64,000 nt of DNA from Chitinimonas koreensis (GTDB lineage Bacteria > Pseudomonadota > Gammaproteobacteria > Burkholderiales > Chitinimonadaceae). Shown in pieces: positions 1 through 8,273 of this stretch (position 1 is the first letter of the stretch; each line of letters opens with the position of its first letter). Under the pieces are notes generated by a model. It worked only from the letters and a program-made list of their open reading frames with translations, was not told the DNA's origin and searched no databases. The stretch lies in the NCBI RefSeq assembly GCF_014353015.1, contig NZ_CP060704.1:4179001-4243000 (forward strand). Reading direction: 5' to 3'. A program made the position numbers and the translations under genes.

Positions 1-60
1 CCATGATGGGAAGGTCAAGCGCCAGCCGTTCGGGTCCAGCACCGACGCCAGGCCCTCGAT

Positions 61-130
61 GTAGGAGCGGCTTCAGCCGCGAACGGGTTCCCGCATCGCT
101 GCAGTCCATTCGCGGCTGAAGCCGCTCCTG
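61..130. repeat. REP-like palindrome pair, family A
   Basis: Two inverted copies of a unit reading GTAGGAGCGGCTTCAGCCGC, separated by about 25 bases. Each unit is itself a small hairpin (GCGGCTTCAGCCGC). The same unit recurs near 28.34, 28.42, 37.26 and 39.20 kb, always between genes. It looks like a REP/BIME-type extragenic repeat. No REP-associated transposase is visible in the window. Confidence 0.85.
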
Positions 131-233
131 CACGGCGCGGTCCAAGGCCGGCGCCAGCATGCGCATCGGCAAGCATCCACCCACGAAAAAGGACCCGACT
201 GGCGGGTCCCTTCTCGGCGGCATCGGCGTGCGA

Positions 234-416
234 TCACGCCTTGGCCGGCTTCACCTGCTTGTGGGCCTTGGCCTTGTGATGGACCTTGTGCGCGACCTTG
301 TGGGCCGCCGGCTTGGCGGCGCCCGGCTGGGCGACCGGCGCCTCGCCGGCGAAGGCGGGCAGGCTCAGGCCGCAGGCGATCAGGGCGGCGGTGGCGAGGG
401 TCTTGGCGGTATGCAT
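234..416 (-). CDS. small secreted Lys/His/Ala-rich protein
   Basis: A 60-residue protein with a clear signal peptide (hydrophobic run at residues 5-22, probable AFA-G cleavage near residue 23). The mature part is short and strongly basic: an Ala/Pro linker, then a tail of alternating Lys, His, Val and Ala with no Cys or acidic residues after residue 25. The start is fixed by an AGGAG ribosome site about 6 bases upstream of the ATG. Low-complexity basic periplasmic peptides of this sort are common in Betaproteobacteria and mostly uncharacterised. The His-rich tail could bind metal or polyanions, but that is a guess. It has no obvious operon partner. Confidence 0.7.
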   Translation of the reverse strand: MHTAKTLATAALIACGLSLPAFAGEAPVAQPGAAKPAAHKVAHKVHHKAKAHKQVKPAKA

Positions 417-625
417 GGAAAGCTCCTGGTGCGTGGTAAGCGGGCGGATTGCCCACACTGCCCATAACGCCGCCACCGGCGGGCGCGACGACAGGCCGGG
501 CGGCGGAAAATCGTAACAATCTGCAACAGGGGGCCGGCCTGGCATCCACCACTGACCGGCCGTACACCGCGTCGAGACCGGGTGCGGCGCTGCATCAGGC
601 GATGGCGGACCATCCGGAAACCGCA

Positions 626-1180
626 CTATCGCAATTCGCGCCGCCAGCGCCGCAGCCCGTACCAGGCGTTGATCCAGTACGCCGCATAGAGCGCCGCCGT
701 GAAGTAAAGCCCGCGCGAGAGATAGAGCGGCACGGCGATGGCGTCGACGACCAGCCAGGCGTACCAGGTCTCGATGCGGCGGTTCATCAGCAGCAGCTGG
801 CCCAGCGCGCTGACCGCCAACACCGCCGAATCGACGAAGGGCGCGTAGGCATCGGTGAAGCGGTGCAGCAGCAGCCCATAGCCGGCCGTCACCGCCAGCG
901 CGGCCAGCACAGCGGCCGCCAGCCACGGCCGCGGCGTACGGCGCACCGGCAATTGCGCCCCCTCCCCGCCGTGCAGCCATTGCCACCAGCCGATCAGGCT
1001 GGTGACGATGAAGAACAGCTGCAGCGTGGCGTCGGCATAGAGCTGCTTGCCGTAGAACACCCAGACGAACAGCACGCTGCCGATCAGGCCGACCCACCAG
1101 TTGTGCGGGCTGTTGCGGGCCGACAGCCAGACCGAGGTGGCGAAGATGGCGTTGGCGGCGATTTCGGCGGGGGAGGTCAT
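626..1180 (-). CDS. pnuC: nicotinamide riboside transporter PnuC
   Basis: An integral membrane protein of 184 residues from the chosen ATG, normal for PnuC. It shows the family pattern: an N-terminal Asn/Trp-rich helix (HNWWVGLIGSVLF), the LYADATLQLFF segment and the GWWQW signature of the substrate-binding helices, then further membrane spans and a short Arg-rich cytoplasmic end. PnuC moves nicotinamide riboside across the inner membrane by facilitated diffusion; phosphorylation by a kinase such as NadR traps it. No nadR is visible here. An upstream in-frame extension exists, but the AGGAG 11 bases before this ATG and family alignment favour the shorter form. It is divergent from a macro-domain gene, a second NAD-related function. 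Confidence 0.85.
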   Translation of the reverse strand: MTSPAEIAANAIFATSVWLSARNSPHNWWVGLIGSVLFVWVFYGKQLYADATLQLFFIVTSLIGWWQWLHGGEGAQLPVRRTPRPWLAAAVLAALAVTAGYGLLLHRFTDAYAPFVDSAVLAVSALGQLLLMNRRIETWYAWLVVDAIAVPLYLSRGLYFTAALYAAYWINAWYGLRRWRRELR

Positions 1181-1454
1181 CGGTTTGCGGCTCCTGGGTA
1201 TTCGCGGCGCCGGCGCTGTACGGCCGGATCGCATGAAACGGCCTCGATGGCCGATCAGGATCCCGGCGGAGCTGGCAGGCAGTCGGACGCCGCAGTCCAG
1301 TCAGCCTGACTTGGCTCCGCGGAAGAACGCCACGGGCTCGAACCGGGCTGCCTGCTGCCGCTCCAAGACGAAAACCCGGCCGCGGCGGCGATCCGCCTGC
1401 CGGCCGCGACGCGGCGCCGATCGCGCAGCCACTTTTCTGGACTGGAAACCCGCC

Positions 1455-1960
1455 ATGCAGTTGCACGCCGTCCAAGCCGACATCACCACGCTGGCCGTCG
1501 ACGCCATCGTCAACGCCGCCAACCGCTCGCTGCTCGGCGGCGGCGGGTCGACGGCGCGATCCACCGCGCGGCCGGGCCTGAACTATTGGTGGCCTGCCGC
1601 GCGCTGAACGGCTGCAGGACCGGTCAGGTCAAGCTCACGCCGGGCTTCCGCCTGCCGGCCAAATACGTGATCCATGCCGTCGGGCCGGTGTGGCACGGTG
1701 GTGGCCAGGGCGAGGCGGCGCTGCTGGCAGATTGCTATCGCAACAGCGTCACGCTGGCGATGGCGCAGGGCTGCGCCAGTTTGGCTTTTCCGGCGATCAG
1801 TACCGGCGTCTATGGCTATCCGGTGGAGGCGGCGGCGGAAATCGCGATCGCGATCGTGCGCGCAGCCGCTATGGAACCGCTTGCCGAGGTGATCTTCTGC
1901 TGCTTCTCGGCGGCCGATCACATGCTTTATCAGCGGTTGCTCGGCAGATTGCCGCGCTGA
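1455..1960 (+). CDS. macro-domain protein (YmdB-like ADP-ribose hydrolase), one-base frameshift
   Basis: The N-terminal frame carries the macro-domain ADP-ribose motif (IVNAANRSLLGGGG, residues 16-29). The frame then breaks, and the second frame continues the family exactly (LVACRALNGC, PAKYVIHAVGPVWHGG, FPAISTGVYGYP). Adding one G to the GGG at 1545-1547 restores VDGAIHRAAGPELL and gives a normal 168-residue protein. Family members remove O-acetyl from ADP-ribose or ADP-ribose from proteins. The gene is divergent from pnuC, so both may belong to NAD turnover. It is annotated as one CDS because the break is a homopolymer-length change of a kind seen six more times in this window; a real inactivating mutation cannot be excluded. 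Confidence 0.8.
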
Positions 1961-1987
1961 GCGATTTCCTGGCCCGCTTCGAAGCAC

Positions 1988-2653
1988 TCATTCGACGATC
2001 AATCTTGCTTTCCCCGCCCGCAATCCATTGCGAAACTTCTTGGCCCAGTCCGATGCGGGCTCGAGAGTCAGGTAATAATCGATCTGCTCGAGCGCCTTAT
2101 CGTTCTGCCCTTGGTACAGATAGGCAAATACCAGGCCGCGCTCGACTTCGGAATTGACTTTCGGCTGAAAAATCAGTCGCAATCTCAGCAGGCTTTTCTC
2201 TCCAAGCGGGGCATATTTCGGATTGACCGAGAGATAGAAATACGAAGCGACGAAATGGCAGCTGACGGAATCCGGATATTTCGCCAGACACTGCTTGATC
2301 GTCGTGTCGGCAGCCTCCGCCGCACCCGCGACTTCAAGATTGTGGCCTTGCCGATATAGATCACCAAGCAATGCCAGGTTCTTTTCCGCAGCAGGCTCGG
2401 CCGCTTCCAATCGCCATGCGCTTTGCAGCGCATGACGCCATTCCCGATATATCCTTTCACGCTCTTCGTCCGACGAAAAGTGCGTAGGCCAGCTACCGAT
2501 ATGGCCATTCAGATTGAATATGCTTTTCTCAATTTCAGCGGCTGTTGCATCCGCTCCATCAGCAGCAGGCGTCGGCATCGGATAAGCCGCGGCGGCATGC
2601 ATGCTGGCCGGAAGCAGAAAAATAGCGAAAAGCCCATTCATATATTTCATCAT
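1988..2653 (-). CDS. secreted TPR-like protein of unknown function
   Basis: A 221-residue protein starting at tandem ATGs. It has a signal peptide (hydrophobic FAIFLLPASMHAAAA near residues 7-20). The rest looks helical and ends in a TPR-like pair: VERGLVFAYLYQGQNDKALEQIDYYLTLEPASDWAKKF carries the usual small/aromatic spacing. Two cysteines (CLAKYPDSVSC) could form a disulfide. Codon use is less GC-biased than that of its neighbours. No family beyond TPR-like was recognised. It stands alone on the minus strand, its 3' end facing the end of the macro-domain gene. Confidence 0.65.
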   Translation of the reverse strand: MMKYMNGLFAIFLLPASMHAAAAYPMPTPAADGADATAAEIEKSIFNLNGHIGSWPTHFSSDEERERIYREWRHALQSAWRLEAAEPAAEKNLALLGDLYRQGHNLEVAGAAEAADTTIKQCLAKYPDSVSCHFVASYFYLSVNPKYAPLGEKSLLRLRLIFQPKVNSEVERGLVFAYLYQGQNDKALEQIDYYLTLEPASDWAKKFRNGLRAGKARLIVE

Positions 2654-2804
2654 TTCGCCTGGAAAGGTGAATCCGGGCAGGAGTGTCGCATGCGTAAAAG
2701 CACCGACGCCATATGAAACCGGCCGAGCACCTCCGCAAGCGTAAAAGGCCACGCTCGGTGGCGTGGCCTTTCATATCGCATGCCGGGCTTGAGGTGTTGA
2801 CCGA

Positions 2805-4358
2805 TCAATGCGCCCCGCCCGCATCCGCCGCAGCCCCACCCGGCGCCTTGTTCGGCTTGGTCAGCCACAGCAACCCGATCAGCAACACGAACAAGCCGCC
2901 CGAAATCCAGAAGAAATCATCGGCCGCCAGCGTGAACGACTGCACCGTGATGGTCCGGTCCAGCGCCCCCAGCGCCTGCTGCGGATTCAACCCGGCGCCG
3001 GCCAGATTACCTAATGCCTGCTGCGCCGCCGGATCGAACGCCGTCACATGCTCGGTCAGCCGCGCATGATGATGCGCCGCGCGGTTTTCCCACACCGTGG
3101 TGGCCACCGAGGCACCGAAGGCGCCGAAGGTGATGCGCACGAAGTTGGCCAGGCCCGAGGCGGCCGGGATGCGGTCGGGGGTCAGGCCCGACAGCGTCAG
3201 CGCGGTCAGCGGCACGAAGAAGGTGGCCATCGCGGCGCCCTGCAAGAGCTGCGGGAACACGATCTGGCCCATGTCGCTGTCGGTGCTGAAGCCGGCGCGC
3301 AGGAAGCAGACCGCGGCGAATACCGCGAACGAGAAGCTCGCCACCCAGCGCACGTCGAGCCGGTGGATGTTCTTGCCGATCACCGGCGACATCAGCAGCG
3401 CCAGCACCCCGATCGGCGCGGTGACCAGGCCGGCCCAGGTGGCGGTGTAGCCCATGTACTGCTGCAGCCACAGCGGCATCAGCACCACGTTGGCGAAGAA
3501 CAGGCCGTAGCCCAGCGACAGCGCGGTCACGCCGACGCTGAAGTTGGCGCGCGAGAACAGCTTGAGATCGACGATCGGGTGCTTCTCGGTCAGCTCCCAT
3601 ACCAGGAAGAAGGCGAAGGCGACCAGCGCCACCACGCCCAGCAGCACGATCTCGCCCGAAGCGAACCAGTCCAGTTCCTTGCCCTTGTCGAGCATGATCT
3701 GCAAGGCGCCGACCCACACCACCAAGAGGCCTAGGCCGACCTTGTCGATCGGCAGCCGGCGCGTCGGCGACTCGCGATGGCGCAGCAGCGTCCAGGTCAG
3801 CCAGGCGGCGAACAGGCCGGTCGGGATGTTGATGTAGAAGATCCACGGCCAGGACAGGTTGTCCGACAACCAGCCGCCGAGGATGGGACCGAGCACCGGC
3901 GCCACCATGGTGGTCATCGCCCACATCGCCAGCGCCAGGCCGGACTTGGCCTTGGGGTAGCTCGCCAGCAAGAGCGCCTGCGATAGCGGGATCATCGGCC
4001 CGGCCACCGCGCCCTGCATGACGCGGAAGGCGATCAGCATTTCGAGGCTGGTGGCCATGCCGCACAGCAGCGAGGACAACACGAACAAGAGGATCGAGGT
4101 GACGAACAGCTTGACCTGGCCGAAGCGCTGGGTGAGCCAGCCGGTCAGCGGCACCGAGATGGCATTGGCCACCGCGAACGAGGTGATGACCCAGGTGCCC
4201 TGCGAGGGGCTGACGCCGACGTCGCCGGCGATCGACGGGATCGACACGTTGGCGATGGTGGTGTCGAGCACGTTCATGAAGGTGGCCAGCGACAGGGCGA
4301 TGGTGGCCCAGACGAGCTGGCTGCCCTTGAGGGGCGGGAGGGGTTGCGGGCTGCTCAT
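2805..4358 (-). CDS. emrB: DHA2-family multidrug efflux permease, EmrB-like
   Basis: A 517-residue proton-driven MFS exporter of the 14-helix DHA2 class. Visible signatures are FMNVLDTTIANVSIPSIAGD in helix 1 (motif D1), LTQRFGQVKLFVTS (motif A) and VLGPILGGWLSDNLSWPWIF (antiporter motif C, followed by the DHA2-specific WIFYINIP). A hydrophilic loop lies between helices 13 and 14 (AAHHHARLTEHV). The start has a GGAG site 7 bases upstream. It is the last gene of a leftward efflux operon. A 287-base gap holding REP-like hairpins separates it from emrA, so its level may be tuned separately. It forms a tripartite pump with the adaptor and outer-membrane genes upstream. Confidence 0.92.
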   Translation of the reverse strand: MSSPQPLPPLKGSQLVWATIALSLATFMNVLDTTIANVSIPSIAGDVGVSPSQGTWVITSFAVANAISVPLTGWLTQRFGQVKLFVTSILLFVLSSLLCGMATSLEMLIAFRVMQGAVAGPMIPLSQALLLASYPKAKSGLALAMWAMTTMVAPVLGPILGGWLSDNLSWPWIFYINIPTGLFAAWLTWTLLRHRESPTRRLPIDKVGLGLLVVWVGALQIMLDKGKELDWFASGEIVLLGVVALVAFAFFLVWELTEKHPIVDLKLFSRANFSVGVTALSLGYGLFFANVVLMPLWLQQYMGYTATWAGLVTAPIGVLALLMSPVIGKNIHRLDVRWVASFSFAVFAAVCFLRAGFSTDSDMGQIVFPQLLQGAAMATFFVPLTALTLSGLTPDRIPAASGLANFVRITFGAFGASVATTVWENRAAHHHARLTEHVTAFDPAAQQALGNLAGAGLNPQQALGALDRTITVQSFTLAADDFFWISGGLFVLLIGLLWLTKPNKAPGGAAADAGGAH

Positions 4359-4450
4359 GGCGGGCTCCGGTGTGGGGCTTTTTGAGTGACGGTGATGCGG
4401 TATGCGAAGACCGTGATGAACGTGGCCAGATGCCGCGGCGGCAGGCTTTC

Positions 4451-4557
4451 CCTTCTCCCGCCGCGCGGGAGAAGGTGGCCCGCAGGGCCGGATGAGGGCT
4501 GTTCTTCGTAGAACCAACCCTCACCCCCCAACCCCTCTCCCGCGCGCGGGAGAGGGG
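4451..4557. repeat. REP-like hairpins between emrA and emrB
   Basis: Two strong palindromes lie inside the operon gap: CCTTCTCCCG...GCGGGAGAAGG at 4451-4475 and CCCCTCTCCCGCG/CGCGGGAGAGGGG at 4532-4557. They resemble the CTCTCCC...GGGAGAG extragenic repeats of many GC-rich proteobacteria. As RNA they would form stable hairpins between emrA and emrB, which could stabilise the upstream message or reduce read-through. Confidence 0.75.
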
Positions 4558-4645
4558 CTATCACACCACTCCGCATCGGCCTATGAGCCGCGCATGGGCA
4601 ATGAGGGCTCTTTCAGACGCAATTGGCCAAACGCAGCACGTCGAA

Positions 4646-5812
4646 CTACTGCCCCGCCTCCGCATTCAGCACCGCCGCCGCCTTGCCCGCGGCGGTCTTG
4701 ATCAGCCCGTCGAACACCCGCGTCTCGGCCACCGGCGCGGTGCGGCGCACGCTGGCCAGCTGCGGGCCGCTCTTGTCGTGGGTCTCCACCTCGGCCCGCA
4801 TCGACAGGCCGACCCGCAGCGGATGCTCGGCGATCTCCTTGGCGTCGAGCGCGATGCGCACCGGCAGGCGCTGCACCACCTTGATCCAGTTGCCGGTGGC
4901 GTTCTGCGCCGGCAGCAGCGAGAAGGCCGCGCCGGTGCCGGCGGCGAAGCCGGCCACCTTGCCGTGGTAGACCACCTCGTCGCCGTAGACGTCGGCGCGC
5001 AGCGTCACCGGCTGGCCCATGCGCATGTCGCGCAGCTGGCTTTCCTTGAAGTTGGCGTCGACCCACAGCTGGTCGAGCGGCACCACCGCCATCAAGGGCG
5101 CACCGACGCCGACGCGCTGGCCCGGCTGGGCCGCGCGGCGGGCGACGAAGCCCGACACCGGCGCCGGCACCGTGGTGCGCGACAGCGCCAGTTGCGCCTC
5201 CTTCACCTTGAGCGCGGCACGCTGCACGTTGGGGTGGCTCTTGGGCGTGGTGCGGGCGATCAGCGCCTGGTTGGCGGCCAGTTGCTCGCGTGCGGCCTGA
5301 ACGCCGGCCTCGGCGGCCTTGAGCGCGTCGCGCGCATGCTGGATCTCCTCGCCCGCCACCGCGCCGGTGCCGGCCAGCGCCTGGCGCCGCTGCAAGTCTT
5401 GCTTCGCGCGGGCCAGGTCGGCCTCGCGCAGCGTCACGGTGGCGCGCAGGGTGCCGTCGTTGGCGTACAGCGTGCGCGTCTCGCGCACCGTCTGGCCGAG
5501 CTGGACCTCGGCGGTCTCCAGCGCCAGCTGGGCGTCGGCGGCGTCGAGCACCACCAGCGGCTGGCCGGCCTCGACGAAATCGGTGTCGTCGGCGGCGATG
5601 GCGACGATGGTGCCGGCAGTCTGCGGCGTCACCTGCACCACGTTGCCGGCGACGTAGGCGTTGTCGGTCTCGACGTAGTAGCGGCCGTGCGAATACCAGT
5701 AGACGCCGTAGGCGACGGCGGCGAGGCCGAAGGCGCCGGCCAGCGCCAGCAGCAGCGGTTTGCGGCGGCCGTTCTCGGCGGCCGGGGCTTGGGTCTGGGT
5801 GGGGGTGGTCAT
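4646..5812 (-). CDS. emrA: EmrA/HlyD-family periplasmic adaptor
   Basis: A 388-residue membrane fusion protein. There is one N-terminal membrane helix (residues 19-37), then the biotinyl-lipoyl half ETDNAYVAGNVVQVTPQTAGTI typical of EmrA, a long coiled-coil hairpin (about residues 95-205), and the second lipoyl half (VPAPVSGFVARRAAQPGQRVGVG). The beta-barrel segment contains LWVDANFKESQL and a GNWIKVVQRLPVRI motif diagnostic of the EmrA subfamily. It links the EmrB permease to the outer-membrane channel encoded just upstream; the 32-base gap to that gene indicates one transcript. Confidence 0.93.
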   Translation of the reverse strand: MTTPTQTQAPAAENGRRKPLLLALAGAFGLAAVAYGVYWYSHGRYYVETDNAYVAGNVVQVTPQTAGTIVAIAADDTDFVEAGQPLVVLDAADAQLALETAEVQLGQTVRETRTLYANDGTLRATVTLREADLARAKQDLQRRQALAGTGAVAGEEIQHARDALKAAEAGVQAAREQLAANQALIARTTPKSHPNVQRAALKVKEAQLALSRTTVPAPVSGFVARRAAQPGQRVGVGAPLMAVVPLDQLWVDANFKESQLRDMRMGQPVTLRADVYGDEVVYHGKVAGFAAGTGAAFSLLPAQNATGNWIKVVQRLPVRIALDAKEIAEHPLRVGLSMRAEVETHDKSGPQLASVRRTAPVAETRVFDGLIKTAAGKAAAVLNAEAGQ

Positions 5813-5844
5813 GTTGGTGCTCCCTGTGGGTTGCCCGGCGCCGC

Positions 5845-7311
5845 TCAGCGCGCCGCCGTCTTGTCTTGGATGTCGGAACGGGTGCGGTCGGATCGGGCCG
5901 TGAAGCCGCCGCCCAGCGCGCGGTTGAGGTCGACCCAGGCCAGCCGCTCGCGCGCGGCCAGCTCGACGCCGCTGCGCTGCTGGGCCAGCAGGCGGTCTTC
6001 CACCGCCAGCACCGCCAGCTGGTTGCCCAGGCCCTGGCCGTAGCGCGCCTCGGCGATGCCGTAGGCCTCGCGCAGGTCGGCTTCGGCGCGCTGCTGCTCG
6101 GCGCGCTGGCGGGCCACGCCCTGGCTGGCGGCGACCGCGTCGGCCACCTCGCGGAAGGCGTCGACCACCAGGCCGTTGTATTGCGCCGCGGCGGCGTCGA
6201 AGTCGGCCTGGCTCACCTTGAGGTTGGCGCGCAGCCGGCCGCCGTCGAAGATCGGCAGGCGCAGCGCCGGACCGATGCCGGCGATGCGGCTGCCGCCGTC
6301 GAACAGATTGCCCATGCCGAGCGACTGCAGGCCGACGAAGCCGACCAGGTTGACGTTGGGATAGAACAGCGTGCGGGCGGCGTCGATGTCGCGCAGCGAG
6401 GCCTCGATCCGCGCCTGCTGGGCGGCGATGTCGGGCCGCCGCGCCACCAGCTCGGCCGGCAGGCTGGCCGGCACGCCGACCGCGCCGGCCGGCGCCATCC
6501 GGGGCCGCGCCAGCGCCTCGCCGCGGGCGGGACCGGCGCCGGTCAGCGCGGCGATCTGGTTGCGCAGCAGCGCGATGCGCTCGCGGCTCGCCTCGATCTC
6601 CTGCCGCATGGTGGCGACGCCGGCGGTGGCGACCTTGGCGTCGCTCTGCGCGTCGAGCCCGGCCTTGACCCGGCGGGCGCTCAGCTCGGCCACCCGCTCG
6701 CGCTGGCGCAGCGTGGCGGTCAGCAGGTCCTGGCCGGCGTATTCGCGGTCGAGCTGCACCCAGGCGCGGGCCAGGCCGGTCGCCAGCGCCAGCCGCACCG
6801 CCTCGGCCTCGAAGCCGGCGGCGCGGCCGCGGCTCAGCGCGGCGTCGAGCTCGGCGCGGTGCTTGCCGAAGAAGTCGAGCTCCCAACTGCCGTCCAGCGC
6901 CAGCCGGCCGCTGTCGCGCACGCTGCCGGCCAGCGGCGCCGGCTGCATGTAGTTCTCGCTGAAGCGCTGGCGCGATACGTCGGCGCTCAGGCCGAGCTGC
7001 GGGCCGCCATTGGCCTCGCTCAGGCCGGCCAACGCCTGCGCGCGGGCGATGCGGGCCTGCGCGGCGGCGAGGCCCGGCGAGCCGGCCATCGCCTCGTCGA
7101 CCAGGGCGTCGAGCGCCGGATCGCCGAGCGCCTGCCACCAGCGCGGCATCGGCCAGGCGGCGGCCGGCGCCTGGCCCAGCGTGGCACCGCCGGCCAGCGC
7201 CGCGGCGTCGATCGGTTTCCCCGTGGTCCGGCTGTCGCCCATGCTGGCGCAGGCGCTCAGCACGGCGGCCGCCACGAGCGGCAGGATCAGTTTGAGAGGT
7301 CGGTGGCGCAT
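5845..7311 (-). CDS. outer-membrane efflux lipoprotein, NodT/OprM family
   Basis: A 488-residue TolC-like channel protein. The start is the ATG with an AGGAG site upstream. It begins with a lipoprotein signal ending in lipobox LSAC, so Cys21 is probably lipidated. Two tandem outer-membrane efflux domains follow, with recognisable landmarks: WWQALGDPALDALVDEA, WELDFFGKHRAELDAA, LVARRPDIAAQQARIEAS and NLVGFVGLQSLG. It completes a tripartite pump with the EmrA/EmrB-like genes downstream. It is the first gene of the efflux transcript and is preceded by a terminator and a short promoter region following the MarR gene. Confidence 0.93.
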   Translation of the reverse strand: MRHRPLKLILPLVAAAVLSACASMGDSRTTGKPIDAAALAGGATLGQAPAAAWPMPRWWQALGDPALDALVDEAMAGSPGLAAAQARIARAQALAGLSEANGGPQLGLSADVSRQRFSENYMQPAPLAGSVRDSGRLALDGSWELDFFGKHRAELDAALSRGRAAGFEAEAVRLALATGLARAWVQLDREYAGQDLLTATLRQRERVAELSARRVKAGLDAQSDAKVATAGVATMRQEIEASRERIALLRNQIAALTGAGPARGEALARPRMAPAGAVGVPASLPAELVARRPDIAAQQARIEASLRDIDAARTLFYPNVNLVGFVGLQSLGMGNLFDGGSRIAGIGPALRLPIFDGGRLRANLKVSQADFDAAAAQYNGLVVDAFREVADAVAASQGVARQRAEQQRAEADLREAYGIAEARYGQGLGNQLAVLAVEDRLLAQQRSGVELAARERLAWVDLNRALGGGFTARSDRTRSDIQDKTAAR

Positions 7312-7356
7312 GGTGCGGGCTCCTGTATTAACCACACTGCTTATACTGTTACTGCC

Positions 7357-7374
7357 CTAGCACTAACTGCCTAG
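7357..7374. promoter_or_regulatory. candidate MarR operator in the efflux promoter
   Basis: The segment ctagcactaactgcctag has CTAG at both ends and a GCA/TGC dyad inside. On the minus strand the motif GGCAGTnA occurs here and again about 15 bases closer to the efflux genes; a third copy (CAGGCAGTGATT) lies in the leader of marR. Shared motifs at both promoters fit an autoregulated MarR repressor. No footprint evidence is available. Confidence 0.4.
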
Positions 7375-7387
7375 ACAGCAATATAGA

Positions 7388-7415
7388 TAAAATAATCGGG
7401 AACCTCGGGTTCCCG
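7388..7415 (-). terminator. rho-independent terminator after marR
   Basis: On the minus strand a perfect 8-bp stem (CGGGAACC/GGTTCCCG, 3-base loop) is followed by ATTATTTTAT. It lies 24 bases past the marR stop codon and separates marR from the efflux operon transcript. Confidence 0.75.
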
Positions 7416-7438
7416 TCTAGCGGGCGCGCGGCGCCGGC

Positions 7439-7915
7439 TCAATCGGCCGGCGGTTGCTGCGGCGTGGTCGGCGTGTTGGCGATCATCCGGTGCAGCATGT
7501 CCTTGAGCTGGGCGAATTCCTCGGCGCTGAAGCCGTCGAGGAAGGTGTTGAGCACCTTGACCACCGCCGCGATCATGGCCGGCATCAGCGCGCGGCCGGC
7601 ATCGGTCAGCTCGAGCTTCACCAGCCGGCGGTCCGCCTCGCTGCGCACCCGGCGCAGGAAGCCCTTTTCCTCGAGCCGATCGACCATCCGGGTGGTCGAG
7701 CCGGTGTCGGTCAGGTTGCAGCGGCTCAGGTCGGCGGCGGTCTCGGCCCGGCCGTGATAGACCAGCATCAGCGCCTTCCACTGCGGAAAGCTGATGCCGG
7801 TCGGCGCCAGCTCGGTGTTGAGCGTGTCGTGCAGCCGCACCTGGACCTGGTTGAGCAGAAACCCGAGGCTCTCGCCCGACGAGTAGGTGTCGACATGGTA
7901 GAAGGATGCGGCCAA
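7439..7915 (-). CDS. MarR-family repressor of the efflux operon
   Basis: A 158-residue winged-helix regulator. The family core is plain: a dimerisation helix (FLLNQVQVRLHDTLNTELAPTGISFPQWKALMLVYHG), recognition-helix region (AADLSRCNLTDTGSTTRMVDRLEEKGFLRR) and wing (VRSEADRRLVKLELTDAGRALM). No ATG or GTG fits upstream of the core. A TTG at 7915 with GGGAG six bases before it is the best start; the in-frame extension would read into repeat DNA. Its position directly ahead of the efflux genes makes it their likely ligand-responsive repressor. Confidence 0.88.
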   Translation of the reverse strand: MAASFYHVDTYSSGESLGFLLNQVQVRLHDTLNTELAPTGISFPQWKALMLVYHGRAETAADLSRCNLTDTGSTTRMVDRLEEKGFLRRVRSEADRRLVKLELTDAGRALMPAMIAAVVKVLNTFLDGFSAEEFAQLKDMLHRMIANTPTTPQQPPAD

Positions 7916-8024
7916 CGGAATCTCCCGGTTCAAATCACTGCCTGAGCAGCATTCTACATAAAATTCGCTGCCATGCCAGTGATTGATGCGGAAGGCGACG
8001 AGCGGCGGGTGAGGGGTGAGTGGA

Positions 8025-8167
8025 AGGCGTAACCCCATCCCCTCCCAACCTCCCCTTGAAGGGGAGGAGCGGGGCGCATCGGCCGGGACGATCAGCGATC
8101 GTTCAGTCGTCGCCGACCGACCCCCTCCCTTCAAGGGGAGGGCCGGGGTGGGGATGGGGTTACGCCT
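8025..8167. repeat. composite inverted-repeat element with 18-bp ends
   Basis: The 18-base ends AGGCGTAACCCCATCCCC (8025-8042) and GGGGATGGGGTTACGCCT (8150-8167) are perfect inverted copies. Inside are two hairpins built on CTCCCCTTGAAGGGGAG and CCCTCCCTTCAAGGGGAGGG. No protein is encoded. The layout resembles a small non-autonomous palindromic element. Its right end runs directly into the heptamer array. Confidence 0.75.
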
Positions 8168-8266
8168 CACGCCTCACGCCTCACGCCTCACACCTCACAC
8201 CTCACACCTCACACCTCACACCTCACACCTCACACCTCACACCTCACACCTCACACCTCACACCCC
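8162..8266. repeat. heptamer tandem array (minus strand GTGAGGC then GTGAGGT)
   Basis: Four copies of ACGCCTC are followed by ten perfect copies of ACACCTC and one degenerate copy. Read on the minus strand this is (GTGAGGT)n then (GTGAGGC)n, starting 7 bases after the stop codon of the minus-strand gene at 8274. The same heptamer family occurs after stop codons near 18.29 and 37.66 kb. Confidence 0.95.
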
Positions 8267-8273
8267 ATCAGTC

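Noticed and set aside
1331..1350. A tRNA T-arm-like sequence on the minus strand (CCCGGTTCGAGCCCG)
   Set aside because: No matching acceptor, D or anticodon arms were found within 80 bases upstream.
1200..1454. A riboswitch ahead of pnuC
   Set aside because: I looked for TPP, cobalamin and preQ1 consensus elements on the pnuC strand and found none.
8162..8266. A regular repeat array that could suggest CRISPR
   Set aside because: The period is 7 bases with no spacers and no cas genes.
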